From Methylobacterium soli (GTDB lineage Bacteria; Pseudomonadota; Alphaproteobacteria; Rhizobiales; Beijerinckiaceae): 64,000 nt of DNA. Shown here piece by piece: positions 49,187-56,650 of this stretch; the stretch's first letter is position 1; each line of letters starts with the position of its first letter. The stretch is taken from contig NZ_VZZK01000028.1 in NCBI RefSeq assembly GCF_008806385.1, positions 30,472 through 94,471 on the forward strand, read 5' to 3'. The position numbers and the translations under genes were made by a program. The notes beneath the pieces were generated by a model. The model searched no databases, was not told the origin of the DNA, and saw only the letters and a list, made by a program, of their open reading frames with translations.

Positions 49187-49473
49187 AGCGTGCAAAGACG
49201 GCGAAGAGCAAAGACCCGCGCCTCGATGTCCCGCTCACCGCCTCGGATGCTGTTCGCGTCTCATGCGACGATTGCGGTCATCTCGGCTTCCTCGATCGAG
49301 CGCGATTGGACGAACTGGAAAGGCTGGACTGTCGGACTTTCGGCGACCTTGGACGGCGCCTCAAATGTTGGGATTGCTTTGGCGCGGGAGGCCTAGGCAA
49401 AAACATATCATTAGAAATGATCTGTGATGATCCTACGCGAAAAGAGATCCGACGATCACATGGATTGACTTGA
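49183..49473 (+). CDS. Small zinc-ribbon-like protein
   Basis: A 96-residue protein with RVSCDDCGHLGFL and LKCWDCFG: two CxxC pairs about 35 residues apart, consistent with a zinc ribbon. The N-terminus is strongly basic. No family recognised. It starts with the GTG at 49183 overlapping the previous stop, and its 3' end overlaps the convergent repressor gene by about 40 bases. Confidence 0.6.
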   Translation: MKRAKTAKSKDPRLDVPLTASDAVRVSCDDCGHLGFLDRARLDELERLDCRTFGDLGRRLKCWDCFGAGGLGKNISLEMICDDPTRKEIRRSHGLT

Positions 49474-50113
49474 CCAGCTTGCGATCAATCTCGATTTCTC
49501 CCGCAGGATTATGCTGATACAGCACGAGCATGGAGCCAGAGTATCGAACAAACTCTTTGATATAGCCTTCGGGCGCGTCACCCTCCTGCTCCGGGTGAAT
49601 CTGCACAACGACATCATCCCCACGCCTCGCTGGCCTGTGGGGATGAACCCACACCTTCTCGCCTTCCTTGAAGCGCGGCCGCATGCTGTCGCCGGCCACG
49701 TAGGTGGCGTAGGCGTCTTCGACGTTCTCTAGGATCGGCGGGCGTGGAATCGTCTCGATCACCTGGCCGTTGTAGACGAGCCTTCCATCGTCCCCGCCCT
49801 TCACCACGCCCAGCACGTCGAGGGGCGGCCCGTATTGCGGTGCCGCTTCCCGGCGTATGACCGACGACTCGGCCGCAAGCGTAGCTCTGCCTCGAAGCTC
49901 CGCCGCTCCGTCGACAACGCCGACGAGCCAGTCGGCTGACTTTCCGAGCTCGGCGGCGACCTTGAATAGGTTTTCGAGCTTCCCTCGACCGCGTTTCAGC
50001 GCGTCACGGACGTAGGTCTCACCGAGCCCGGCCGCGATCGACAGCTCTTTCATCTCGCGCCCTTGCGCGTTCATTTCCTCTTCCAGGCGGCGGCGGACTG
50101 CATTGTCGAGCAT
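49433..50113 (-). CDS. CI-like repressor with S24 peptidase domain
   Basis: A 226-residue repressor. An N-terminal helix-turn-helix (MKELSIAAGLGETYVRDALK) precedes a LexA/S24 domain with VAGDSMRPRFKEGEKVWVHP, whose serine and the later lysine in GYIKEFVRY form the self-cleavage dyad. A self-cleaving repressor implies SOS-dependent induction through RecA. The start at 50111-50113 (MLDNAVRRR) is chosen because an operator-like palindrome lies immediately upstream; the frame is open further upstream. It is divergent from the Cro-like gene. Confidence 0.88.
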   Translation of the reverse strand: MLDNAVRRRLEEEMNAQGREMKELSIAAGLGETYVRDALKRGRGKLENLFKVAAELGKSADWLVGVVDGAAELRGRATLAAESSVIRREAAPQYGPPLDVLGVVKGGDDGRLVYNGQVIETIPRPPILENVEDAYATYVAGDSMRPRFKEGEKVWVHPHRPARRGDDVVVQIHPEQEGDAPEGYIKEFVRYSGSMLVLYQHNPAGEIEIDRKLVKSIHVIVGSLFA

Positions 50114-50116
50114 GGT

Positions 50117-50186
50117 GGGAGACTGCCCACCCTTTTGCCCATCGCCAATATGGCAGATGCCCATTGACTTGATGGGCAAATGCCCT
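50117..50186. promoter_or_regulatory. Predicted CI/Cro operator region
   Basis: Three palindromes between the two divergent regulators: GGGCAAATGCCC (50174-50185, exact), TGGCAGATGCCC (50151-50162) and the degenerate GGGAGACTGCCC (50117-50128). Centres are 23 and 34 bases apart. The arrangement resembles the three-operator right control region of lambda. Confidence 0.65.
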
Positions 50187-50200
50187 TTATCTCTCTCGTT

Positions 50201-50509
50201 ATGAGCGAGACCAGCCAGCTTCTTCATGAGATCGAGGCCTTCATCGGCACCACCGATATGGCCGCGAGCACATTCGGCCGTAAGGCAGTCAACGACGGCA
50301 AGCTCGTGACGAGGTTACGAGCCGGTAGCACCGTTACCTTGGAGAAGGCCTCACGGATCCGGAGCTTCATCCGGGCGGCGAGCGGGTCGGAGGATGACAC
50401 GCAAGAGCTCCAGGTGCCGGCCGCTCCGCCACCGCGCTCCCGCGCCGACGTGCCGGCCCCGCTGACCTGCCCGTTCCTGGAGGGGCTTACTGAAGGCCAA
50501 TCTCGATGA
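50201..50509 (+). CDS. Cro-like DNA-binding protein
   Basis: A 102-residue protein divergent from the CI repressor. Residues 1-60 (SETSQLLHEIEAFIGTTDMA, ASTFGRKAVNDGKLVTRLRA) contain a helix-turn-helix-like segment; a proline-rich tail follows. The ATG at 50201 is chosen by position relative to the operators. In a lambda-type switch this would be the Cro or early regulator; that is inferred from position. Confidence 0.65.
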   Translation: MSETSQLLHEIEAFIGTTDMAASTFGRKAVNDGKLVTRLRAGSTVTLEKASRIRSFIRAASGSEDDTQELQVPAAPPPRSRADVPAPLTCPFLEGLTEGQSR

Positions 50510-50744
50510 TGGCCTTCATCCGAGCCTTGGCCTTCTCGCGAACGATGAGTTCGTGCCCGGGTGCTACGCGGAAGTCGACTTGGTCGATCGCGGCCGAGCC
50601 CATCTCTTTCCAGTGCGCGGCCGTGTCGATCGGATCGATGTCGGCCTCGCGGCAGAGCGTTGCGACCCGCCGCAGCATCATCAGGACCACCTGCTGCTGG
50701 GCAGTCTGCTCGGCAATCATGTCGTCGAAATTCTCGGGGCGCAT
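50487..50744 (-). CDS. Small phage protein, unknown
   Basis: An 85-residue protein (MRPENFDDMIAEQTAQQQVV, LMMLRRVATLCREADIDPID, ... KARMKAIIEIGLQ) predicted to be all alpha-helical. ATG at 50742-50744. It converges on and overlaps the Cro-like gene by about 20 bases. No family recognised. Confidence 0.5.
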   Translation of the reverse strand: MRPENFDDMIAEQTAQQQVVLMMLRRVATLCREADIDPIDTAAHWKEMGSAAIDQVDFRVAPGHELIVREKAKARMKAIIEIGLQ

Positions 50745-50886
50745 GCGGCTCTCCGCTGATCGCAAACAATCGATCAAGCAGCAGTATGCCTCTGTGCTTC
50801 GCGCAATACGAGACTTTACAGAGCATTCATACGCCCCTGTGCGATACTGCACGATCTAAGTATTGTACTTGCGTCGTTCTTACTTG

Positions 50887-51180
50887 ATGAGGTCTGGCGT
50901 GAACAGTGAAACCCGTACCGATGCTGGGGTCTGCAAGACCGACGAGGTTGGTACCGTCATCAGCTTCATCGACCGTGCGGGCGGCATGCTGCTCGTCGGC
51001 GTGCAGCGTCAGTGGAACGAGCTGAACAGCACGGTTCTGTCGCAGGCGATGACGCCCGATGAGGCACGGCATTATGCCGCCCGCCTCGTGGAGGAAGCCG
51101 CGCTCGCCGAGGCCGAGGTGCCGTGCGTGCCGCGGCTCGTGAGCTCCACCCCCGCCGTCGTGAGCCCCTGGAGCGCGTGA
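50887..51180 (+). CDS. Phage protein, unknown
   Basis: A 97-residue protein (MRSGVNSETRTDAGVCKTDE, VGTVISFIDRAGGMLLVGVQ, then an amphipathic helical segment MTPDEARHYAARLVEEAALA). No family recognised. The ATG at 50887 is preferred to a TTG upstream. Its stop overlaps the start of the next small gene (TGATG). Confidence 0.55.
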   Translation: MRSGVNSETRTDAGVCKTDEVGTVISFIDRAGGMLLVGVQRQWNELNSTVLSQAMTPDEARHYAARLVEEAALAEAEVPCVPRLVSSTPAVVSPWSA

Positions 51181-51299
51181 TGTCCGACGTCACTCGCATC
51201 TGCCTCGGCGCCGCGCTTCTCTACACGGTCGTCGTGCTGGGCACTGTCGCCCGCGAGTGGCAGCGCCTGTTCGTCGATGCCGTCGAGGTGCGTCCGTGA
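51180..51299 (+). CDS. 39-residue single-span membrane peptide
   Basis: MSDVTRICLGAALLYTVVVL, GTVAREWQRLFVDAVEVRP. One hydrophobic segment near residues 8-25. It overlaps the preceding gene in a TGATG arrangement, which argues for translation. No family recognised. Confidence 0.5.
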   Translation: MSDVTRICLGAALLYTVVVLGTVAREWQRLFVDAVEVRP

Positions 51300-51367
51300 T
51301 GCGCGCCTCATCCCAGAATTCGCGCCTCGGCGCGTCCGTTGCCCTGATGGGCGTTTCCTCCCTGACT

Positions 51368-51394
51368 GGCCGGGGCCTTTGGGCTCCGGCCCTT
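51368..51394 (+). terminator. Terminator-like hairpin after the early small genes
   Basis: GGCCGGGGCC (51368-51377) pairs with GGGCTCCGGCC (51382-51391; one wobble), loop TTTG, followed by CTTTCC. It separates the small early genes from the replication operon. Frames running across it on the plus strand (51299 onward) are therefore unlikely to be real. Confidence 0.55.
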
Positions 51395-51412
51395 TCCGGG
51401 GCCGCTCGCTGC

Positions 51413-51673
51413 TCACGCTCTGCCTGCCAGGGCGGTCGTGAGCCACACGATCAGGCTGCGCGCGTCGTGCGCCGGGGTCGTCTTCGCCCGCTTCTTTCTG
51501 CGGGCCAGCGCTGCGGCAGCGCGCGGGAAGCGCGTCTGCCAGCGCGGTATCTTCTCTCTCTTCGTCCGCCGATCGCCCTGCCAGGGGCTCTCGGCATCTC
51601 GTCCCGCGATCTGGGCTGCCAGGCCGTCGATCGCGCTGTTTTCTACGTCCTGCGTACCCTTTCGAGCCTCCAT
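51413..51673 (-). CDS. Possible basic phage protein, doubtful
   Basis: An 86-codon frame (MEARKGTQDVENSAIDGLAA, AGRDAESPWQGDRRTKREKI, basic C-terminus with RRKKRAKTTP). An AGGAG site 10 bases before the ATG at 51671-51673 supports it, but nothing else does. Overlapping frames on the other strand are equally open. Confidence 0.3.
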   Translation of the reverse strand: MEARKGTQDVENSAIDGLAAQIAGRDAESPWQGDRRTKREKIPRWQTRFPRAAAALARRKKRAKTTPAHDARSLIVWLTTALAGRA

Positions 51674-51768
51674 GTCCGCCTCGCTCCTGTCGACGTGCAA
51701 TCGACCACAGGAGCGGTGCCTTGCGGCTCAACCCCGATTTGCGAACGAAGCAACCAGAGAGCCGCGCG

Positions 51769-52128
51769 ATGACGACAGTCGCTACGGCCAGTCGCTACGC
51801 GCGCCGCCTCGTCGAGGTCGAGGCGCGGACGACAGGTCAGCCGGTCAAGGAGGTCGCGAAGCATGTCGCCGCCCGCCTTCGCCAACCCTATGGTTCTATC
51901 TGGGGCTTGCTCTTCCGAGCCCCGAAGACGGTGAGCGCCGAACTGCTGGTGGCGCTCCAGGAAGCCGTCGAGCGTCAGGTCCGGCTGGAGATCCAGGCCC
52001 TTGAGAATGAGCTTCTGGCAGTCCGTCTGGGCGCTCTTCGCCGCGATGATCGAGCGCTGGAAGAGATCGAAGCGGGCATCGCAGGACTGAAGGCGCGCCT
52101 CGCCGCCTCCCAGGAGGTGGCGCGATGA
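51769..52128 (+). CDS. Phage protein, unknown; start of the rightward operon
   Basis: A 119-residue, largely helical protein (MTTVATASRYARRLVEVEAR, YGSIWGLLFRAPKTVSAELL, then a long helix ALQEAVERQVRLEIQALENE). The segment VKEVAKHVAARLRQPYGSIW suggests a DNA-binding helix-turn-helix. No family recognised. Stop overlaps the rusA ATG (ATGA). Confidence 0.6.
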   Translation: MTTVATASRYARRLVEVEARTTGQPVKEVAKHVAARLRQPYGSIWGLLFRAPKTVSAELLVALQEAVERQVRLEIQALENELLAVRLGALRRDDRALEEIEAGIAGLKARLAASQEVAR

Positions 52129-52568
52129 CTCTCGCTTCTCTCATCGTCACCCTGCCGTATCCGCCGAGCGCCAACCGCATGTGGCGGCACGTCGGCAAGA
52201 AGGTGCTGCGCTCGGCCGAATACGAGCGCTGGCGAGCCGCCTGCACCTCGATCATTCAGGCAGAGACGCGCGGCCGAGGCTTCGATGGCCCCTACGCAAT
52301 GGCGCTCGCGATCGGCCGACCGGACCGCCGGCGCCGGGACATCGACAACCTCATCAAGCCGGTGGGCGACGCCCTCGTTCTGGCCGGCGCCGTCGCCGAC
52401 GACAGCGACTGTCAGCACATCGAAGCCGGCTGGGCCAGCGACGTCGTTGGCGTCCGCGTCCGCCTGCTCGAGACCACGAGAATTCAGCCTTCCACGACCG
52501 CGGCGCGGTCGGGATGCGCCGGCGACGGGGAGGCTGCCGCGTCGGCCTCCCCTGAGCTGGCCGCCTAG
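52125..52568 (+). CDS. RusA-family Holliday junction resolvase
   Basis: A 147-residue endonuclease with VTLPYPPSANRMWRHVGKKV at the start, typical of RusA, and the acidic active site in GRPDRRRRDIDNLIKPVGDA, followed by DDSDCQHIEAGWA. Length fits RusA (about 120) plus a disordered C-terminal tail. It resolves branched DNA formed in phage recombination or replication. Lies directly upstream of the Sak4-like ATPase. Confidence 0.85.
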   Translation: MTLASLIVTLPYPPSANRMWRHVGKKVLRSAEYERWRAACTSIIQAETRGRGFDGPYAMALAIGRPDRRRRDIDNLIKPVGDALVLAGAVADDSDCQHIEAGWASDVVGVRVRLLETTRIQPSTTAARSGCAGDGEAAASASPELAA

Positions 52569-52682
52569 CAACACCGAGGGGCACCCGGAGCACCGCCGAC
52601 GGGCGGTCAGGTCGCCATCCCTGTCTTGTTCCGGGTGCCCCCGGGCCTTCCCAAGACATGGCGACCGCACAGGAGAGAAGTG

Positions 52683-53486
52683 ATGGCAGTATCCTGGGAC
52701 TCGCTAACACAAAAGAAGAGGCCGCGACCTCCGGTCATCCTGGAGTACGGGCCAGAGAAGAGCGGCAAGACCACGCTGGCGTCCGAGTTCCCGGCGCCCT
52801 GCTTCCTCCAAACGGAAGAAGGTGATGGCGTTCTCGACATCGCGAGCATGGGCAAGATCGAGAGCTTCGAGGACCTCATGTCGGCGATCGGCATGCTCTA
52901 CGAGCGCGAGCATGAGTTCCAGACCGTGGTCCTCGACAGCGTCACCGCCCTGCAGCCCATCATCTGGGCCGAGACCGGCGAGCGCGGGGACGATAAGGGC
53001 AACAAGAAGAAGCGCATCGAGGATTTCGGCTACGGTAAGGGCTACGTCTACGCCCTCGCGGTCTGGCAGGAAGTGCTCGACGGGCTGAATGCCCTGCGGC
53101 GCGATCGCGGCATGACGATCATCTTGATCGCGCACTCCAAGATCGAGCGCTTCGACGACCCGGAGACGGTCGGCTACTCCCGTTACGAGATCGACCTGCA
53201 CGACAAGGCGCGCGACTTTCTGAAGCGCGAAGCCGACGTCGTGCTGCTGGTGAAGCCGGATGTCACCGTGAAGTCCGAGGACGCCGGGTTCAACAAGAGC
53301 CGCGCCATCGGCCAGGGCGGCCGCTCCGTCTGGATGCACGCCACCTCGCGCCCAGCCTACGCGGCCGGCAACCGGTACGGCCTGCCCGAGAAGACGCTCT
53401 ACGAGCCCGGCAAGGGTTTTGACGCGCTCGCCCCCTTCTTCCCCCATCTCGCGACGGCGGAAGCCGCTCGCATCGCAGCGGAGTGA
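52683..53486 (+). CDS. Phage RecA-like ATPase of the Sak4/AAA_24 type
   Basis: A 267-residue ATPase. Walker A is ILEYGPEKSGKTTLASEFPA (residues about 18-35), Walker B is TVVLDSVTALQ near residue 85, and HSKIERFDDPETVGYSRYEI follows. This is the RAD51-type Sak4 recombinase family (also annotated AAA_24 nucleotide-binding phage protein), a ssDNA annealing factor that works together with a DUF669 protein as here. The ATG at 52683 follows the RBS GGAGAGAAG. Confidence 0.85.
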   Translation: MAVSWDSLTQKKRPRPPVILEYGPEKSGKTTLASEFPAPCFLQTEEGDGVLDIASMGKIESFEDLMSAIGMLYEREHEFQTVVLDSVTALQPIIWAETGERGDDKGNKKKRIEDFGYGKGYVYALAVWQEVLDGLNALRRDRGMTIILIAHSKIERFDDPETVGYSRYEIDLHDKARDFLKREADVVLLVKPDVTVKSEDAGFNKSRAIGQGGRSVWMHATSRPAYAAGNRYGLPEKTLYEPGKGFDALAPFFPHLATAEAARIAAE

Positions 53487-53492
53487 TCAGAC

Positions 53493-54035
53493 ATGGCTTA
53501 CCTCGGCAACACCTTCGACCCGAACGAGGTCCCGGACGACGAGCGCTCCTTCGAGCCGATGCCGGCCGGCGACTACAACATGCAGATCGTCGAGAGCGAC
53601 ATCGCGCAGACCAAGGCTGGCGGCGACATGCTGAAGCTCACCCTGGAGGTGATCGATGGCCCGTTCGCCAACCGGAAGGTCTGGGACAACCTCAACATCC
53701 GGAACTCGAACGCGGTGGCGCAGGGCATCGCGCAGCGCGCGCTCGCCGACATCTGCGCGGCGACCGGCACCGGGCCGATCGAGGACAGCGAGGACCTGCA
53801 CTTCAAGCCGCTCGTCGTCACCCTCAAGATCGAGCCGGCGCGGGGCGAGTACGACGCCCGCAATGCGGTGAAGAAGTACAAGGCGCGCGGCGGTCAGCCG
53901 CCGGCTGCGAAGGCGGCGCCGGCCCAGCGCTCGGCGCCTCCGGCGTCGAATGGCGCAACACGTCCCGCCGGCGGGCGTCCCTGGGCCGCACCGTCGGGCG
54001 GTGCCCGCCCGGTCGCTGGCGACCCGCCGTTCTAG
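53493..54035 (+). CDS. DUF669 single-strand DNA-binding-like protein
   Basis: A 180-residue protein with the DUF669 core (about residues 1-130: YLGNTFDPNEVPDDERSFEP, GGDMLKLTLEVIDGPFANRK, WDNLNIRNSNAVAQGIAQRA) and a long Ala/Pro/Arg linker ending VAGDPPF. The acidic-aromatic tip is like the SSB C-terminal peptide (DDDIPF) that recruits partner proteins. DUF669 proteins replace SSB in many phages and are usually paired with Sak4, which stands six bases upstream. Confidence 0.85.
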   Translation: MAYLGNTFDPNEVPDDERSFEPMPAGDYNMQIVESDIAQTKAGGDMLKLTLEVIDGPFANRKVWDNLNIRNSNAVAQGIAQRALADICAATGTGPIEDSEDLHFKPLVVTLKIEPARGEYDARNAVKKYKARGGQPPAAKAAPAQRSAPPASNGATRPAGGRPWAAPSGGARPVAGDPPF

Positions 54036-54124
54036 TCTAGCCGGGCGGCCGGCCCCGGTTTGCCCTCCTGAACCGGCCGCCCTTCCACCCCATCCGATTT
54101 CACATCGCACGAGGCTCGTGTTCG

Positions 54125-54367
54125 ATGAACGCTACCGCTTTGCCTGACAAGGCGCCTGACGACACCATCACTATCACCCTGAAACGGTCTGAAGCCGGAC
54201 GCCTCGGCGAAGGCATGGCGGACCTGCTGTGCTGGTGCCGCGGCTACATGGCGGGCCGGCCTGAGCACGATGCCTACTCACCTATGGGTGTCGAGGAGAC
54301 CCGCACCGTTCGGCTTGCCATCTTGGATGCGCTGAATAGTGGCCGGACGCGGGGGATGCCTTTCTGA
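54125..54367 (+). CDS. Small phage protein, unknown
   Basis: An 80-residue protein (MNATALPDKAPDDTITITLK, RLGEGMADLLCWCRGYMAGR, then RTVRLAILDALNSGRTRGMP). No family recognised. ATG at 54125; its stop overlaps the start of the nuclease gene in a TGATG arrangement. Confidence 0.6.
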   Translation: MNATALPDKAPDDTITITLKRSEAGRLGEGMADLLCWCRGYMAGRPEHDAYSPMGVEETRTVRLAILDALNSGRTRGMPF

Positions 54368-55329
54368 TGGCCGCGCTCCCTCCTCCTCTCTCTCACACTG
54401 CGCTTGCCATCGACGAGGCGTTCGTGCGGACCGCACGCGACGGCGACAGTGCCGGCGTACCGATGTCGGGCGTTGCGAACCCCTGCGACCGCGCGCTCTG
54501 GTACGCGTTCCGCTGGGCCGCGCCCGGCGAGCAGCCGGAAGGCGCGCGCCAGCGCCGCTTCGAGAGCGGCAATCTGTACGAGAGCCGCCTGCTGGCCATG
54601 CTCGGCATGATCGGCTGCGACGTGCAGGAGATCGACGAGGCCACCGGCAAGCAGATCCGGGTGGATCTGGCCGGCGGCCACCTCCGGGGCAAGCTCGACG
54701 GCGTCGCAACCGGCCTGCCGGAGGCGCCGGTCACGCCGCATGCAATCGAGTGCAAGAGCGCCAACGACAAGTCGTTCAAGGCGATCGCGAAAGGCCCGAT
54801 CCGGGAGACGAAGCCGGAGCACTACGCCCAGATCCAGCTCTACATGCACGCGCTCGATCTGCGCCGTGGCCTCTACATGGTCGCGAATAAGAACGACGAC
54901 GCCATCCACTGCGAGCGGGTCGAGTACGATCCGACCTTCTGCCTGGCGCTCGTGGCGCGCATCGAGCGCATCGTGGCCGCTCCGCGCCCGCCGGCTCGGC
55001 TCCATGACGACCCGACCACCAAGGCGGCCTTTGCCTGCCAGTGGTGCCCGGCGCGCGCGATCTGCCACGAGGGCGCGTTCCCGCGGCAGAACTGCCGGAC
55101 CTGCATGTTCTCGTCGCCGAGCGACGGGCCGCGCTGGGACTGCGAGCGCCACGGGCGCCGGCTCTCCTACGACGGGATGCAGACCGGCTGCCCGGATCAC
55201 CTCTTCATTCCCGATCTCGTGCCCGGCGAGCAGATCGATGCCGATCCCGCTCGGGGCACCGTGACCTACCGCATGGCCGACGGGTCCGTGTGGGTGGATG
55301 GCCAAGTCAATCTCAGGAGGACAGCATGA
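54367..55329 (+). CDS. PD-(D/E)XK nuclease (Cas4/RecB-like) of phage type
   Basis: A 320-residue protein. The PD-(D/E)XK core is visible around residues 100-160: GKLDGVATGL (catalytic Asp), AIECKSANDKSFKAIA (ExK), and HYAQIQLYMHAL. It has many cysteines in CQWCPARAICHEG, RQNCRTCMFSS, WDCERH and TGCPDH, which could bind an iron-sulfur cluster or zinc as in Cas4/AddB-type nucleases. Start ATG 54367; end overlaps the sliding-clamp gene by four bases. Confidence 0.75.
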   Translation: MAALPPPLSHTALAIDEAFVRTARDGDSAGVPMSGVANPCDRALWYAFRWAAPGEQPEGARQRRFESGNLYESRLLAMLGMIGCDVQEIDEATGKQIRVDLAGGHLRGKLDGVATGLPEAPVTPHAIECKSANDKSFKAIAKGPIRETKPEHYAQIQLYMHALDLRRGLYMVANKNDDAIHCERVEYDPTFCLALVARIERIVAAPRPPARLHDDPTTKAAFACQWCPARAICHEGAFPRQNCRTCMFSSPSDGPRWDCERHGRRLSYDGMQTGCPDHLFIPDLVPGEQIDADPARGTVTYRMADGSVWVDGQVNLRRTA

Positions 55330-56480
55330 CCGCGAAGAAGACCGATTCCGTCCTGTTCCGCGCAGAGGCGACCACTGCCGACTTGCTGCGTGCCGTCACC
55401 CGCGTCGCCGCCGTGACGGAGCGGCGAAACACCATCCCGATCTTGGGTTGCGTCGAGCTCGCCATGGGCTTTGGCACCATCGCGGTTCGCGGAACCGACC
55501 TCGACATCGAGGTTCGGACTGAGATCGAGGGTACCGGTGAGAGCGCAGTCTGCCTGCCGGCCTGCCGACTTCGCGACCTTCTTCGCGCCGTCTCACATGT
55601 CGAGCGCGTCAGTTTCGAGGCCGACGAGAACGGCGCCGTCACCATGACCGCCGGCGAGGTGACGGCAACCATGAACTCGCTGCCCGCGATCGACTTCCCG
55701 AACATGACAATGGGCAACAAGGCCTGGGGCGCGAGCCTCGCCGAGGGCGTGTTGCAGTTCCTGATCGGTGGCGTGTCGCACGCAATCTCACGTGAGGAGA
55801 CGCGCTACTATCTCAACGGCATCTGCCTGGAAGTTAAGGACGGCATCCTCATCGCGGTGGCGACGGACGGCCACCGCTTGGCGAAGCGCGAGACTGGGCT
55901 GCCGGCGAAGACCGCAGATCAGGGCAATGTCATCTTCCCGCGGAAGGCCGCCGCGCTCGCCGTGCAGTATGCCGGAAAGGGCGAGGCGACAATTACTGCT
56001 CACAAGGGAGTGGCGGGCGATCGGGTCGGTTTTGTCGAGGTCATCGCCGACGGGGTGCGGCTGCGCGCCAAGACCATCGATGGCACCTTCCCGGATTGGC
56101 GCCGCGTCGTGCCGGTGGCGAGCAACACGGTCATTGCGATCGAGACGAAGGTGCTTCGGCGCGCCCTGAAGCTCTCGGCATCAAGCGGCTACGGCATGGT
56201 TCGGCCGACGAAGTTCGCGTTCGAGGCCGACGGCGTTCGCGTCTCCAGCAAGGATCCGGATTTCGGCGAGGCGCGGGCTAAGCTGGGCTGCGAGGTGTCG
56301 GCCAAGTTCGACGAGTTCGGCCTGAACGGTCGCTACCTCGACGAACTGGCAGCCAGCATGGAGCGGATCGGCTCCAAGACCATGCGGATGCACTTCACCT
56401 CGCCGGGCGCGCCGTTGCGCATCGTGCCGGATGAGGCCATCGCGGGCACGCTCAACGTTCTCATGCCGATGCGGGTGTGA
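55326..56480 (+). CDS. Phage-encoded DNA polymerase III beta subunit (sliding clamp)
   Basis: A 384-residue beta-clamp homologue with three domains of about 120 residues. DTDL-like GTDLDIEVRTEIEG, SHAISREETRYYLNGICLEV (domain 2 junction), ATDGHRLAKRETGLPA and the C-terminal peptide APLRIVPDE...LNVLMPMRV, as in bacterial DnaN, are present. The host dnaN is expected near the origin, so this is a second, phage copy. The ATG at 55326 overlaps the nuclease stop. Confidence 0.88.
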   Translation: MTAKKTDSVLFRAEATTADLLRAVTRVAAVTERRNTIPILGCVELAMGFGTIAVRGTDLDIEVRTEIEGTGESAVCLPACRLRDLLRAVSHVERVSFEADENGAVTMTAGEVTATMNSLPAIDFPNMTMGNKAWGASLAEGVLQFLIGGVSHAISREETRYYLNGICLEVKDGILIAVATDGHRLAKRETGLPAKTADQGNVIFPRKAAALAVQYAGKGEATITAHKGVAGDRVGFVEVIADGVRLRAKTIDGTFPDWRRVVPVASNTVIAIETKVLRRALKLSASSGYGMVRPTKFAFEADGVRVSSKDPDFGEARAKLGCEVSAKFDEFGLNGRYLDELAASMERIGSKTMRMHFTSPGAPLRIVPDEAIAGTLNVLMPMRV

Positions 56481-56482
56481 GG

Positions 56483-56650
56483 ATGCCCAGATCCGCCGAC
56501 CTCACCCTCGCAGCGCTCTACGAAAACGCCCTGCGCGACATCGCCGAGATCCTGGCCGGCGCGTCCGGCCCGGAAGCCATGGCTGCGCTGGAGATCGCGG
56601 CCGACGCGCTCACGCATGCCCTCGACGAGATGGAGGCGGGCACATGCTGA
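56483..56650 (+). CDS. 55-residue phage protein, unknown
   Basis: MPRSADLTLAALYENALRDI and AEILAGASGPEAMAALEIAA, all helical. It starts two bases after the clamp stop and its stop overlaps the helicase start by seven bases. No family recognised. Confidence 0.55.
   Translation: MPRSADLTLAALYENALRDIAEILAGASGPEAMAALEIAADALTHALDEMEAGTC

Noticed and set aside
51299..51772. Plus-strand frame of about 157 codons starting MRASSQNSRLGASV
   Set aside because: It runs through a terminator-like hairpin (51368-51394), has no family support and an Arg/Ser/Leu-rich composition.
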